From TMED23 sp964566055 (GTDB lineage Bacteria; Pseudomonadota; Alphaproteobacteria; Rhodospirillales; UBA2165), in assembly GCA_964566055.1 (NCBI GenBank), contig CAZMHI010000023.1, positions 1 to 64,000 of the forward strand: DNA of 64,000 nt. The letters are read 5' to 3'. The position numbers were made by a program, and so were the translations under genes. Under the pieces are notes generated by a model. It saw nothing but the letters and a program-made list of their open reading frames with translations. It searched no databases and was not told where the DNA came from. Shown here in pieces: positions 17,340 through 25,943 of the stretch. The stretch's first letter is position 1; each line of letters opens with the position of its first letter.

Positions 17340-18131
17340 ATGCGTTTTCGGGTCGGCTTTCTCGTGACAATGTTTGTCGTAGCGGTACTGGGTATATTGA
17401 TTTTGGAACCCTTGCCGCAGTCGCTGGCCTATCACCGTTTTGCAGATACGAGATCGTGGCTTGGTATTGCCAATTTTAGTGATGTCGCGTCGAATGTGCT
17501 ATTTGCCGTTGCTGGTGTTTATGGACTTTACTTCGTATTTGGTCACCAGGGTCGGCAAATATTCATTAAATCCGCAGATCGTTGGCCTTTCGCTCTTTTC
17601 TTTCTTGGCGTCGCACTCGTCAGCCTCGGCTCAGCCTATTACCATTTGGCCCCTGATAACGCCCGGCTGTTCTGGGACCGCTTGCCGATGACTATTGCCT
17701 TCATGGCTCTTTTCTCAATATTCATCGCCGACCGGATTGATCAACGTATCGGCGTCCAATTGCTGCTACCGCTCCTGGTCATAGCCGGAATCATCAGTGT
17801 AATTTATTGGGATTGGAGTGAATCTGCCGGTCGTGGCGACCTGAGGTTTTATATTTTGGTTCAGTTTTATCCGGTTATCGCTCTCCCGGTCATCTGCTGG
17901 CTGTTCCCCAAGGGGCATTATACCAGCAACCGCTCTCTCATTTGGCTAATCGCCTGGTACGCTCTCGCCAAGATATTTGAAATCTTTGATGCGGAGGTTT
18001 ACTCCATCTTAGGTAATATAGTAAGCGGCCACAGCCTCAAACACCTGGCATCTTCCATATCCGTAATAGTGATCATAAATATGCTGGCTGCTTCACCTCA
18101 AAGCAGTTCAGGAGCAGACCGCGAGACCTAA
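17340..18131 (+). CDS. Multi-pass membrane protein, ceramidase/CREST-like
   Basis: Integral membrane protein of 263 residues with about seven hydrophobic segments. It shows the CREST-superfamily (alkaline ceramidase-like) pattern: Ser and His in SLGSAYYHLAPDN, Asp in FWDRLPMTIAFMA, and a late His pair in SGHSLKHLASS. In known members these bind zinc and hydrolyse an amide bond in membrane lipids. The actual substrate here is unknown. Its stop overlaps by 4 nt the stop of the convergent PaaY-like gene. Confidence 0.7.
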   Translation: MRFRVGFLVTMFVVAVLGILILEPLPQSLAYHRFADTRSWLGIANFSDVASNVLFAVAGVYGLYFVFGHQGRQIFIKSADRWPFALFFLGVALVSLGSAYYHLAPDNARLFWDRLPMTIAFMALFSIFIADRIDQRIGVQLLLPLLVIAGIISVIYWDWSESAGRGDLRFYILVQFYPVIALPVICWLFPKGHYTSNRSLIWLIAWYALAKIFEIFDAEVYSILGNIVSGHSLKHLASSISVIVIINMLAASPQSSSGADRET

Positions 18132-18772
18132 TCCGCGTCGATATAATGTCCGGTTTCGGCAAATTTCATACGCTGACGGCCTGGTTCCTCTGCCGCCAAC
18201 GGTGCGCATTCGGTCATGGTATCCTGACAGCGGCCAACCAGCTGATGATAAATGCTGGTGCCGTTTTTCTTATTGGCCAAATCTTTTTCAGTGAGCTCAC
18301 GAATAACCCGTGCCGGAATACCGGCCACCAAAGATTTCGGCGGCACCGTATCGCCGGCCTTAACAAAGGCGTTGGCCGCAACGATAGAGCTTTCGCCGAT
18401 TTCAGCCCGATCCAGGATAGTGGCGTTCATGCCGACCAAAACATTCTGTCTCACCGTACAGGCGTGGATGACAGCGCCGTGACCAATATGAGCATCCTCT
18501 TCGAGAATGGTATCCTCGTTACAGCTGCCGTGAACGGTACAACTATCCTGAATATTTACACCCTTGCCTACGACTAGGCGGCCAAAATCACCACGGAGCG
18601 ACGCATTGGGGCCAATAAAACAATTGGGCCCAACGATCACATCGCCGATCAGTACTGCCGTCGGATGGACAAAAGTTGTTGGATCGACCACCGGAACCAG
18701 CCCGTTGAGGGCATAGACCGTCAGCTCTGGCAGCCGTGAATTTGCAGGATTAGAAGTTTTGGCGCCGCTCAT
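18128..18772 (-). CDS. Hexapeptide-repeat protein, gamma-carbonic anhydrase/PaaY-like
   Basis: Left-handed beta-helix protein of 214 residues. Repeats such as VHPTAVLIGDVIVGPNCFIGP give the hexapeptide coil. Metal-ligand histidines lie in SCTVHGSC and AHIGHGAVIHAC. The block FVHPTAVLIGD...ASLRGDFGRLVV resembles PaaY, a thioesterase linked to phenylacetate catabolism, and CaiE. The C-terminal extension after RELTEKDLANK agrees with that subgroup. No paa genes are nearby, so the physiological role is open. It is convergent with the CREST-like gene. Confidence 0.8.
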   Translation of the reverse strand: MSGAKTSNPANSRLPELTVYALNGLVPVVDPTTFVHPTAVLIGDVIVGPNCFIGPNASLRGDFGRLVVGKGVNIQDSCTVHGSCNEDTILEEDAHIGHGAVIHACTVRQNVLVGMNATILDRAEIGESSIVAANAFVKAGDTVPPKSLVAGIPARVIRELTEKDLANKKNGTSIYHQLVGRCQDTMTECAPLAAEEPGRQRMKFAETGHYIDAD

Positions 18773-18863
18773 GGGATTACCTTTTCAACTAGAAACATTC
18801 AGTTGACTGGTCATATCCTGATGCAGCCCTGGTTTCAATGATCAAGATTATACCAGCACTGAT

Positions 18864-19478
18864 CTACTTACCCTTTGGCGGCATCAGGGGCTTGGTGATA
18901 TTCAGCGGATCGGCAAAGGTCCAGAGTTGGCGCTCAATCGCTTCACCTGAACAGGTGTCGATGCCGACCGAGCGCGCCATGTTACGGGACGGGAAACGTT
19001 TGCCGCCCGGTGTCAACGCCGACGGCTCCGGCCCGATGGTCAGGCACAATGTTGAATGGCCCACCAAGGTGAGCCGCGCTTCTTTATATTCCCATTTGGC
19101 CAGTTTAGATGAGCCACAGGCAACCAACCCCACCTTGGATCCTATTTTCGCTTCGCGGGCAGCAACGCACAAACTATATTGCGGCATTTTTAGATCACCA
19201 GCGGTGATGGCTGACTTAACGAAGCGCTCATCCAGATTCCAAATGCCTTCTTTGCAGCTGTGGACCGAAAGATCACGCTTCACATTGACCCGGGCGCCAT
19301 GCCCTGGAATATCAAGACAAAGATGCCGCGGCTCATCAAGCGGCAGAGCGGCTTTTAGATAGACGCCGTTTTCTGCGCCGTTAACGGGTTTGGGTGGTGG
19401 TGTGCGTTGGGCCTCGGCAGGGCTAATTCCCATCGCCATAAGCGAAAAAATACCTATCAAATTGAACAGTAGTTTCAT
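18864..19478 (-). CDS. Secreted ricin-type beta-trefoil lectin-domain protein
   Basis: Exported protein of about 204 residues with a signal peptide (LLFNLIGIFSLMAMG, cut near AEAQ). Three related repeats each have a Leu-Cys pair followed by a second Cys and an aromatic Trp motif (HLCLDI...HSC...WNLDE; SLCVAA...VAC...KWEYK; TLCLTI...DTC...QLWTF). This is the QxW-like pattern of ricin B beta-trefoils that often bind sugars. Start at 19478 is preferred over 19484 because GGGGA lies six bases before it. No enzyme domain is attached; ligand unknown. Confidence 0.7.
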   Translation of the reverse strand: MKLLFNLIGIFSLMAMGISPAEAQRTPPPKPVNGAENGVYLKAALPLDEPRHLCLDIPGHGARVNVKRDLSVHSCKEGIWNLDERFVKSAITAGDLKMPQYSLCVAAREAKIGSKVGLVACGSSKLAKWEYKEARLTLVGHSTLCLTIGPEPSALTPGGKRFPSRNMARSVGIDTCSGEAIERQLWTFADPLNITKPLMPPKGK

Positions 19479-19588
19479 GATCATTCCCCATTTTATGTAT
19501 TATTATTTATCTCAAAACTATAGCAAAGAATCGAAGCTCGGGTAAAATGAGCTGATACTGGGATGAGATTTTAGGATTATTAAGTTCA

Positions 19589-20032
19589 GTGAAACCATCC
19601 GACCTTCAATCCGATTGTGAAAACTGCCTCGGCCTTTGCTGCGTGGCGCCGCCCTTTGCCAAATCAACCGAGTTCGCTTATGCCAAAGCCGAGGGTGAAC
19701 CCTGCCGGCATCTTGGCGAGGACCATCGCTGCACAATCCATGACGATCTAGCTGATTTGGGCTTTACCGGCTGCATTAAATTTGAATGTTACGGCGCTGG
19801 TCAGAAAGTCACCAACCATCAATTTAAAGGTCTGAGCTGGCGAGATGATCACCTGACCGCCAAGCGTCTGTTCCATGTCTTTTTTATTATCAAAGCCCTG
19901 CATCAAAAAATCAATGAACTTAGCCATGAAGAAAATCAAAAATCAAAGGTCGATGAGCTGGAGCGATTATCGTTTTTGAGCGAAGATGAACTGGTTGATA
20001 TTGATATGGATCAGGCGCTTTCAACAGATTAA
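19589..20032 (+). CDS. Cys-rich YkgJ-like/pentapeptide-protein N-terminal domain protein
   Basis: 147-residue cytoplasmic protein with a cysteine cluster: CENCLGLCC at 10-18, then single Cys in GEPCRHL, HRCTIHDD, TGCIKFECYG. This resembles the YkgJ-type metal-chelating cluster and the N-terminal domain that precedes pentapeptide repeats in some larger proteins. Here the pentapeptide repeats are absent and the rest is a charged helical tail (about 75-147). Function unknown; metal binding is inferred from Cys spacing. Confidence 0.65.
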   Translation: MKPSDLQSDCENCLGLCCVAPPFAKSTEFAYAKAEGEPCRHLGEDHRCTIHDDLADLGFTGCIKFECYGAGQKVTNHQFKGLSWRDDHLTAKRLFHVFFIIKALHQKINELSHEENQKSKVDELERLSFLSEDELVDIDMDQALSTD

Positions 20033-20113
20033 TCTTGATCTCGGTTTCGTGTACAGGATACAGTTACCGCTCGGTGCTTGTCCGATGATGCAAGCGAATA
20101 AGTAATTGACTAC

Positions 20114-20158
20114 TGATCAGCTGATCACTATGAATAATAGATATTGATCATTTGATCA
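20114..20158. promoter_or_regulatory. Paired TGATCA palindromic sites upstream of the liv-type operon
   Basis: TGATCAGCTGATCA (20114-20127) is a perfect 14-bp palindrome. A second unit, TGATCATTTGATCA (20145-20158), follows with centres 31 bp apart, close to three helical turns. They lie about 115 bp before the binding-protein start at 20272. This layout suggests a dimeric regulator binding two sites cooperatively. Confidence 0.5.
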
Positions 20159-20271
20159 TTTAAAAAAATTTTAAGGTGCTATTAAAATTTGGCACACCTG
20201 ACCGCCAAAAAACAAGACGGTCGATTTTAAAATTAAATAACTTCAAAAATCCTTATAGGGAGGATCAGAAT

Positions 20272-21531
20272 ATGTTTAGTTTCAAAAAACTTCGCTATGG
20301 CTTATGGGCGATCGCTGGATTAATTGTTATTTCTTTGGCATTCACACCAGTTTCATCCGCCCAAAGCAAAAACCTCAAAATTGGCTTTAGCATGGCTTTG
20401 ACCGGTCCCTTGGCAGGTGCCGGTAAAGCAGCTTTGATTGCCATGCAAATCTGGAAAGACGATATCAACAAAAAAGGCGGGCTCTTAGGCCGCAAAGTTG
20501 ATTTTGTCTATTATGATGACGCGACGTCACCTTCCAAAGTGCCGGGCATTTACTCTAAATTGCTGAACGTCGACAAAGTTGACTTGGTTGTCTCCAGCTA
20601 TGGCACCAATGAAATTTCACCTGCCATGCCAATTGTTATGCGCAAAGGCCTGGTGTTTATGTCATTGTTTGGTTTGGCCGTGAATGACAAGTTCAATTAC
20701 GACCGCTATTTCCAAATTATGCCGGCCGGTCCGATTCCAAAAGATGATTGGTCTCGCGGCTTTTTCAAACTCGCTCAAGAACAAAACCCAAAACCTAAAA
20801 CTATTGCGCTTTTGGCGGAAGATGCAGATTTTGCTTTGAGCGCAGTTGCCGGCGCCCGGCGTCATGCCAAACGTCTCGGCATGAAAATTGTCTATGACAA
20901 AACCTTCCCCTTCGGCTCTCCCGATGTGACTTCGGTTATGCGGGCAATTAAAGCGGCTAATGCGGATTTGGTTTATGTTGGATCGTATCCCGGTGGCTCT
21001 GTTGGTCTCGTCAAAGCAGCGAATGAACTTGGCCTTAAAGCCAAAATGTTCGGTGGCGGCATGGTCGGCCTGCAATTTGCTGGCATTCAGAAAAACCTCG
21101 GACCAATGCTGAACGGCATCGTCAATTATGACTTCTGGGTACCGGAACCAACACTTAATTTCCCCGGCGTTAAAGAATTCCTGAAAAAGTATCAGGCTGG
21201 CGCCAAAGGTAAGGGTGTCGATCCGTTCGGTCACTATTTGCCGCCATATGCCTATGCCTATCTGCAAATCTTGGGAGATGCTGTAACGGCAGTCGGTAAT
21301 TTGGACCAAGGTAAAATTGCCGCTTATATCCACAAAACCACTTTCAACACAGTGGTTGGCAAAGTTAAGTTCGCCAAAAATGGCGAATGGGCGAATACCC
21401 GCACCTTGCAAGTTCAGTTCCGCGATGTTGCCGCCAATAATATAGCGCAATTTAACAAGCCGGGTAAGCGGATCGTGTTGTATCCGAGCAGTGTAAAGTC
21501 CGGCAGCATTAAATATCCGTATAAACAGTAG
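20272..21531 (+). CDS. Branched-chain amino-acid-type ABC binding protein (LivK-like)
   Basis: Periplasmic solute-binding protein, 419 residues, type-I fold (Peripla_BP_6). Signal peptide ends near SSAQSKNLKIG, followed by FSMALTGPLAGAGKAAL, the usual ligand-site start. First gene of a five-gene ABC operon (binding protein, two permeases, two ATPases). ATG 20272 follows GGGAGGA; the longer reading from 20176 lacks a signal sequence at its start and is not favoured. Ligand could be a branched-chain amino acid, an amide or another carboxylate; sequence does not decide. Confidence 0.9.
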   Translation: MFSFKKLRYGLWAIAGLIVISLAFTPVSSAQSKNLKIGFSMALTGPLAGAGKAALIAMQIWKDDINKKGGLLGRKVDFVYYDDATSPSKVPGIYSKLLNVDKVDLVVSSYGTNEISPAMPIVMRKGLVFMSLFGLAVNDKFNYDRYFQIMPAGPIPKDDWSRGFFKLAQEQNPKPKTIALLAEDADFALSAVAGARRHAKRLGMKIVYDKTFPFGSPDVTSVMRAIKAANADLVYVGSYPGGSVGLVKAANELGLKAKMFGGGMVGLQFAGIQKNLGPMLNGIVNYDFWVPEPTLNFPGVKEFLKKYQAGAKGKGVDPFGHYLPPYAYAYLQILGDAVTAVGNLDQGKIAAYIHKTTFNTVVGKVKFAKNGEWANTRTLQVQFRDVAANNIAQFNKPGKRIVLYPSSVKSGSIKYPYKQ

Positions 21532-21580
21532 CCATTATCTACTGTTGAATTAAGACCAAGTATTAGGGGCCCGCACAGCA

Positions 21581-22456
21581 GTGATTACACTTGAATTATT
21601 TTTAAACGCTGTTGTCGCGGGCCTGATGCTTGGCGGCTTCTACGCCGCAGTGGCCTTGGGCCTCTCGATTACCTTCGGCCAGCTGGACATCGTCAATATT
21701 GCCCATCCGACTTTCGTCATTTTGGGCTCTTTCGTCGCCTTTATCCTCAATCAGAATTTCGGTGTCGATCCGGTTCTGATCGGCGTCATTTTTATGCCGG
21801 TATTCTATTATATCGGCACGACGCTCTACCGGGTTTACTACGTCAGTTTTGAGCGCACCGGCCAGGAATCTTTGAGCGGCCTCGCCTTCTTTTTTGGTCT
21901 TATGTTCATCATCGAAGTCGTCTTAATCCTGACCTTCGGTGTCGATTACCGCTTGGTCAACGCAGCCTATATCGGCAAGACCCTGCATATCGGATTTCTT
22001 GACCTGCCGTATCGCATGCTCGTTCCAGCTATTGCAGCGACCATCATGACCGGTGCGGTGGTGCTCTATATGACCAAAACTTTCATGGGTAAGGCCATCT
22101 TGGCGGTTTCCCAAGATCGGCTTGCCCTGCAGCTGATGGGCGCCGATCCAATCAAAGTAAAACGCATCGCTCTCGGCATCGCCATTGCCACCGCCTCACT
22201 CGCCGGCGCCTTGCTGATCATCATCCAGCCAGTTGAGCCTTCGGTTGGCCGGCTTTATATCGGCCGTATTTTCGCCATTGTCGTGCTTGGCGGCATGGGC
22301 AGTATCAGTGGCACCTTTGTCGCCGCTATACTCATTGGCATCGTGGAAAGTTTCATCGCCACCTTCTATGGCCCCTCCTGGGCGCCGGCTGTTGGTTTCG
22401 GCATTCTCCTGTTAACCCTGGCCTTCCGGCCACAAGGCATATTTGGCCGGGCTTGA
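21581..22456 (+). CDS. livH: ABC permease, LivH family
   Basis: Inner-membrane permease of 291 residues with about eight hydrophobic helices. It opens with the family pattern VVAGLMLGGFYAAVALGLSI and holds VVLGGMGSISGTFVAA near 232, the ATPase-contact region. GTG start at 21581, 50 nt after the binding-protein stop. The symbol is by family; substrate is not proven to be leucine/isoleucine/valine. Confidence 0.9.
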   Translation: MITLELFLNAVVAGLMLGGFYAAVALGLSITFGQLDIVNIAHPTFVILGSFVAFILNQNFGVDPVLIGVIFMPVFYYIGTTLYRVYYVSFERTGQESLSGLAFFFGLMFIIEVVLILTFGVDYRLVNAAYIGKTLHIGFLDLPYRMLVPAIAATIMTGAVVLYMTKTFMGKAILAVSQDRLALQLMGADPIKVKRIALGIAIATASLAGALLIIIQPVEPSVGRLYIGRIFAIVVLGGMGSISGTFVAAILIGIVESFIATFYGPSWAPAVGFGILLLTLAFRPQGIFGRA

Positions 22457-22468
22457 GCGGGGGGCATC

Positions 22469-23422
22469 ATGAAACTCGATAAATTCTGGATATCTGTTCT
22501 GGTTATTCTCATCGCCGGATTTGCCTTCACCAAAATCGCCGATAATGAATTTTATTTCTTCACCACCTACGTTGTCCTGCAGGGTCTGATTATGGCCGTG
22601 GCCTGGAATATTCTCGGCGGCTTTACCGGCTACGTAAATTTCGGCAGTGCCGGTTTTTTCGCCGTCGGCGTTTATACCACGGTTGCCCTCAACAAAGCCT
22701 TCGGCCTTCCGCTGCCTGTATTGCTTTTGGCTGCCGGCGTGATCTGCGGGCTCCTAGGCCTTGCCGCAGGTTACCTGACGCTGAGACTCAAGGGCGTGTA
22801 TTTTGCTATTGCCACGTTGGCGACAGCATTGGTGTTTGAGACCATCGTCAATAACTGGAAATATGTCGGTGGCGCCGCCGGCACCTATGTGCTGCAACCC
22901 AAAACTTCGTTTATCTTCGATAATTACATCGAACTCCTCTTTATGCTGATGCTGGTTCTAGCCGTCGTCGCCACTGCAATCTCGCGCTACCTCAGCTCAT
23001 CGCGCATTGGCCAGGGGCTTACCGCTATTCGTGACGATGAAGTCGCCGCCGAATGTATGGGTGTGCCGACGCTGAAACTTAAATTGATTTCAACCACGAC
23101 CATGGGCGCTTTGATGGGCATCGCCGGCGCACCGTTCCCGTTTTTTGTTACGTTTGTCGATCCTGTTTCCGCCTTCGCTTTGGTTATCGCCGTCAATTCC
23201 ATCGCCATGCCGATGATCGGCGGCACAGCCGTCTGGTATGGCCCAGTGATTGGTGCGCTGCTCTTGGGCGCTATTCAGGAAACTGCCACAGTTACAATTT
23301 CCTCCGAGCTTAATTTGCTGATTGTCGGCGTCATGCTGGTGTTGTTTATCACTCTGGCGCCGCGCGGCATTGTCGGCCTTATCGAGGATTACAAGAAAAA
23401 GAGGGAGGCGAAAAGTGGCTGA
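22469..23422 (+). CDS. livM: ABC permease, LivM family
   Basis: Second permease, 317 residues, starting 13 nt after the livH-type gene. Typical LivM blocks: AWNILGGFTGYVNFGSAGFFAVG and MIGGTAVWYGPVIGALLLG-type loop near 250. The C-terminal ITLAPRGIVGLIEDYKKKREAK is cytoplasmic. Its last 8 nt overlap the start of the ATPase gene, showing translational coupling. Confidence 0.9.
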   Translation: MKLDKFWISVLVILIAGFAFTKIADNEFYFFTTYVVLQGLIMAVAWNILGGFTGYVNFGSAGFFAVGVYTTVALNKAFGLPLPVLLLAAGVICGLLGLAAGYLTLRLKGVYFAIATLATALVFETIVNNWKYVGGAAGTYVLQPKTSFIFDNYIELLFMLMLVLAVVATAISRYLSSSRIGQGLTAIRDDEVAAECMGVPTLKLKLISTTTMGALMGIAGAPFPFFVTFVDPVSAFALVIAVNSIAMPMIGGTAVWYGPVIGALLLGAIQETATVTISSELNLLIVGVMLVLFITLAPRGIVGLIEDYKKKREAKSG

Positions 23423-24140
23423 AACCGTCCTCCAGGTTACTGATTTAACCAAACGCTTCGGCGGTTTTGTGGCCCTCGATACCGTGAACCTTCATCTCGA
23501 CAAAGGTGAACGGCTGGGCCTGATCGGCCCCAACGGATCCGGCAAAACGACCATGATCAATTGCATCTCGGGATCGCTGTTTAACGATGAAGGCAAAGTT
23601 GAATTCGAGGGCCAGGATATCACCGCCCTGCCCGCTCATAAGCGCGCTCATATGGGGATCGCCCGCAGCTTTCAAATCCCAAAACCGTTCAAAAGCATGA
23701 CCGTGCTTGAGAACCTCTGTATTCCACTAGAATTTGCCGCCTGGGACCGGGCTGATCATCGCCACATAAGTGAACAAGCGATGGATATTCTGGAAACCAT
23801 CAAATTCGCCGAGCGCGCCCATGAAAACTCCGGCAGCCTGACCCAGGTCGACATGCGGAAACTGGAGCTTGCCCGCGCCCTCGCCGCCAAGCCGACATTG
23901 CTGGTCTCAGACGAAGCCATGGCCGGATTATCGAGCTCCGAAGTCGATGAAATTTTAGAAATCCTCATGGTGCTGAACGAGCAAGGCGTCGCAGTGATTA
24001 TGATCGAGCATATTATGCGGGCCGTGATGCGTTACTGCGAGCGGATCGTCGTTCTCGATGCCGGTAAGAAAATTGCCGACGGCTCACCCGATGATGTCAT
24101 GAAGAATCCGGAAGTGGAAAGGGCGTATCTTGGGGAATAG
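23415..24140 (+). CDS. livG: ABC ATPase, LivG family
   Basis: ATP-binding subunit of 241 residues. Walker A GPNGSGKTT, the LivG-type insert MGIARSFQIPKPFKSMTVLENL, and Walker B LLVSDEAMAGL. The signature is degenerate (SLTQVDMRKLELARAL instead of LSGGQ). GTG 23415 is the start; the longer frame from 23322 would lie wholly inside livM. It overlaps livM by 8 nt and livF by 11 nt. Confidence 0.9.
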   Translation: MAETVLQVTDLTKRFGGFVALDTVNLHLDKGERLGLIGPNGSGKTTMINCISGSLFNDEGKVEFEGQDITALPAHKRAHMGIARSFQIPKPFKSMTVLENLCIPLEFAAWDRADHRHISEQAMDILETIKFAERAHENSGSLTQVDMRKLELARALAAKPTLLVSDEAMAGLSSSEVDEILEILMVLNEQGVAVIMIEHIMRAVMRYCERIVVLDAGKKIADGSPDDVMKNPEVERAYLGE

Positions 24141-24861
24141 CCTCACAGTCAAGAATATCGAGGCAGGCTATGGCTCAGTCAGGGTGCTGCATGGCGTCTC
24201 GATGGACGTCACGGACGGTGAAACTGTCGTGCTGCTGGGCTCTAACGGTAATGGTAAATCGACACTGATCAAATGCATCACCGGTCTGGTGGAACCGTCA
24301 GAAGGTGAAATCACTGCTGAGATCAATGGCGAGACCATTAATCTAATCGGCAAGACACCGGAGGAAATTGTTGATCTCGGCATTGCTATGGTGCCGGAAG
24401 GACGGCGTTTGTTTCCTGCCTTAACAGTTGAAGAAAACCTCACCCTCGGCGCCTACCGGCCAGAAGCCCGCGCTAAGATCGATGAAAATATGAAGTTTGT
24501 CTTCGAGACTTTCCCGCGGCTGGAAGAACGACGCAAGCAGTTAGCCGGCAGCATGTCCGGCGGCGAGCAGCAAATGGTCGCCGTTGCCCGGGCGCTGATG
24601 TCCGATCCGAAAATTCTGCTGGTTGATGAGCCGTCGGTTGGCCTGGCCCCAATCCTGGTCAGCCAGATGATTGCTAAGATTAAAGAGCTTAAGGATATCA
24701 AGAACCTCACCGTCTTGATGGCAGAGCAGAACTTCAATCAAGCCATCAAGATCGCCGACCGCGGCTATATCATCGTCCACGGCCAGATCGAATTTGAAGG
24801 CGAAGACGCCGCCGCCCTCGAAAACAACGACATGATTAAGCAGTACTATCTGGGTGTTTAA
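24130..24861 (+). CDS. livF: ABC ATPase, LivF family
   Basis: Second ATP-binding subunit, 243 residues. Walker A GSNGNGKST, LivF-type VPEGRRLFPALTVEENL, signature MSGGEQQMVAVARALM and Walker B LLVDEPSVGL. TTG start at 24130 overlaps the end of livG. Last gene of the operon. The 236 nt that follow (24862-25097) hold no gene; near their end is the strong ribosome binding site GGGGAGGA of the next gene. Confidence 0.9.
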   Translation: MGNSLTVKNIEAGYGSVRVLHGVSMDVTDGETVVLLGSNGNGKSTLIKCITGLVEPSEGEITAEINGETINLIGKTPEEIVDLGIAMVPEGRRLFPALTVEENLTLGAYRPEARAKIDENMKFVFETFPRLEERRKQLAGSMSGGEQQMVAVARALMSDPKILLVDEPSVGLAPILVSQMIAKIKELKDIKNLTVLMAEQNFNQAIKIADRGYIIVHGQIEFEGEDAAALENNDMIKQYYLGV

Positions 24862-25097
24862 CGGATTTTTTCGGTAGTCCAAATATAGAGAGCGGTTAAT
24901 AGTCAATATATTAACCTCATTTGTAGTAAGGGTATTACAAAATACATCAAATACGGTTAAAGCATTAAATATGCGATCAGGAAATATTATTTCCGTAATT
25001 CTTTGCTAGACATCAAACCTACCCATCACAATATGTAATTTTGAGTACTTGGAATTAAATCTCTGATTGAGCTTTATTTTGAGACGGGGAGGAAATT

Positions 25098-25856
25098 ATG
25101 GAACGTAATATTTACCTTATTTTCTGGGTGTTGATAGGAATTGTATTTCCGTTTTCGACACTTGCCCAACAGGGATTAACATTTGTTACGGTAGATAATT
25201 TTCCTCCATATACTTGGCAACGAGACGGAAAATCATTTGGTATTGATGTCGAGATAATACAAGGTCTTTCTAAGCGATCCGGTATACCCATTACAATCAG
25301 ACATTTGCCTGCTAAACGAGTTGTTCGAATGACAAAAATTGGCGAAGCTGATGGGGCATTTGCTGCCTTTAAAACACCTGCTCGAGAGGCAATCGCACAG
25401 TTTGTCGGACCGCCTCTTCACTTCAGTACTTATCAAATTTTTGTCAAGAAAGGTGAAGAATTTTCATTCAATGCAGTTCGGGACTTGTACGGCAAAGCCA
25501 TCGGAAAAAATCGCGGATTCCATATCAGCGAGGAATTTAAAAAAGCGGCTGTTGATAATAAAATTCAGCTGTTTGAGGTGAGTACAATGGAACAAAATAT
25601 CGGGATGTTAAATAAAGGGCGAATAAATGCTTTTGTCGGAAACCAACAAGAAGTCGCATTCATCCTTAAAAATCTAAAATTGTCAGGAAAGATTGTTCCT
25701 CTCCCTCAACCGGTACGAACGCCGCAGGCTGCTTATCTAATGATCTCAAAAGCTGCAGAAATCAAAAAGAAAACTATCCGGCATTTAAATCAGGTTCTTC
25801 TTAATATGAAGGCAGATGGTGCGCTTGAGACTGTTTATAAAAAATATGGAAAGTAG
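25098..25856 (+). CDS. Periplasmic binding protein, amino-acid type (SBP family 3)
   Basis: Exported type-II binding protein of 252 residues with signal peptide ending near TLAQQGLTF. The fold start FVTVDNFPPYTWQRDGKSFGIDVEI is typical of polar amino-acid receptors. Arg-rich ligand motif and TRE-like block TPAREAIAQFVGPP are present. No permease or ATPase genes follow; the next gene (87 nt) is a membrane histidine kinase. This repeats the arrangement at 6733-10311. Base composition is AT-richer than in the liv operon upstream. Confidence 0.85.
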   Translation: MERNIYLIFWVLIGIVFPFSTLAQQGLTFVTVDNFPPYTWQRDGKSFGIDVEIIQGLSKRSGIPITIRHLPAKRVVRMTKIGEADGAFAAFKTPAREAIAQFVGPPLHFSTYQIFVKKGEEFSFNAVRDLYGKAIGKNRGFHISEEFKKAAVDNKIQLFEVSTMEQNIGMLNKGRINAFVGNQQEVAFILKNLKLSGKIVPLPQPVRTPQAAYLMISKAAEIKKKTIRHLNQVLLNMKADGALETVYKKYGK

Positions 25857-25943
25857 TCTAATGTCGAGCACATTTATTGCCCCAACCTTTTGCCAGAAAA
25901 CTAACTCCATTTGGTCTGGTAAAATTTGTTGAATTGATTTCAG

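Noticed and set aside
20176..20271. N-terminal extension of the liv-type binding protein from 20176
   Set aside because: The added residues are not a signal sequence, while ATG 20272 has GGGAGGA before it and a proper signal peptide after it.
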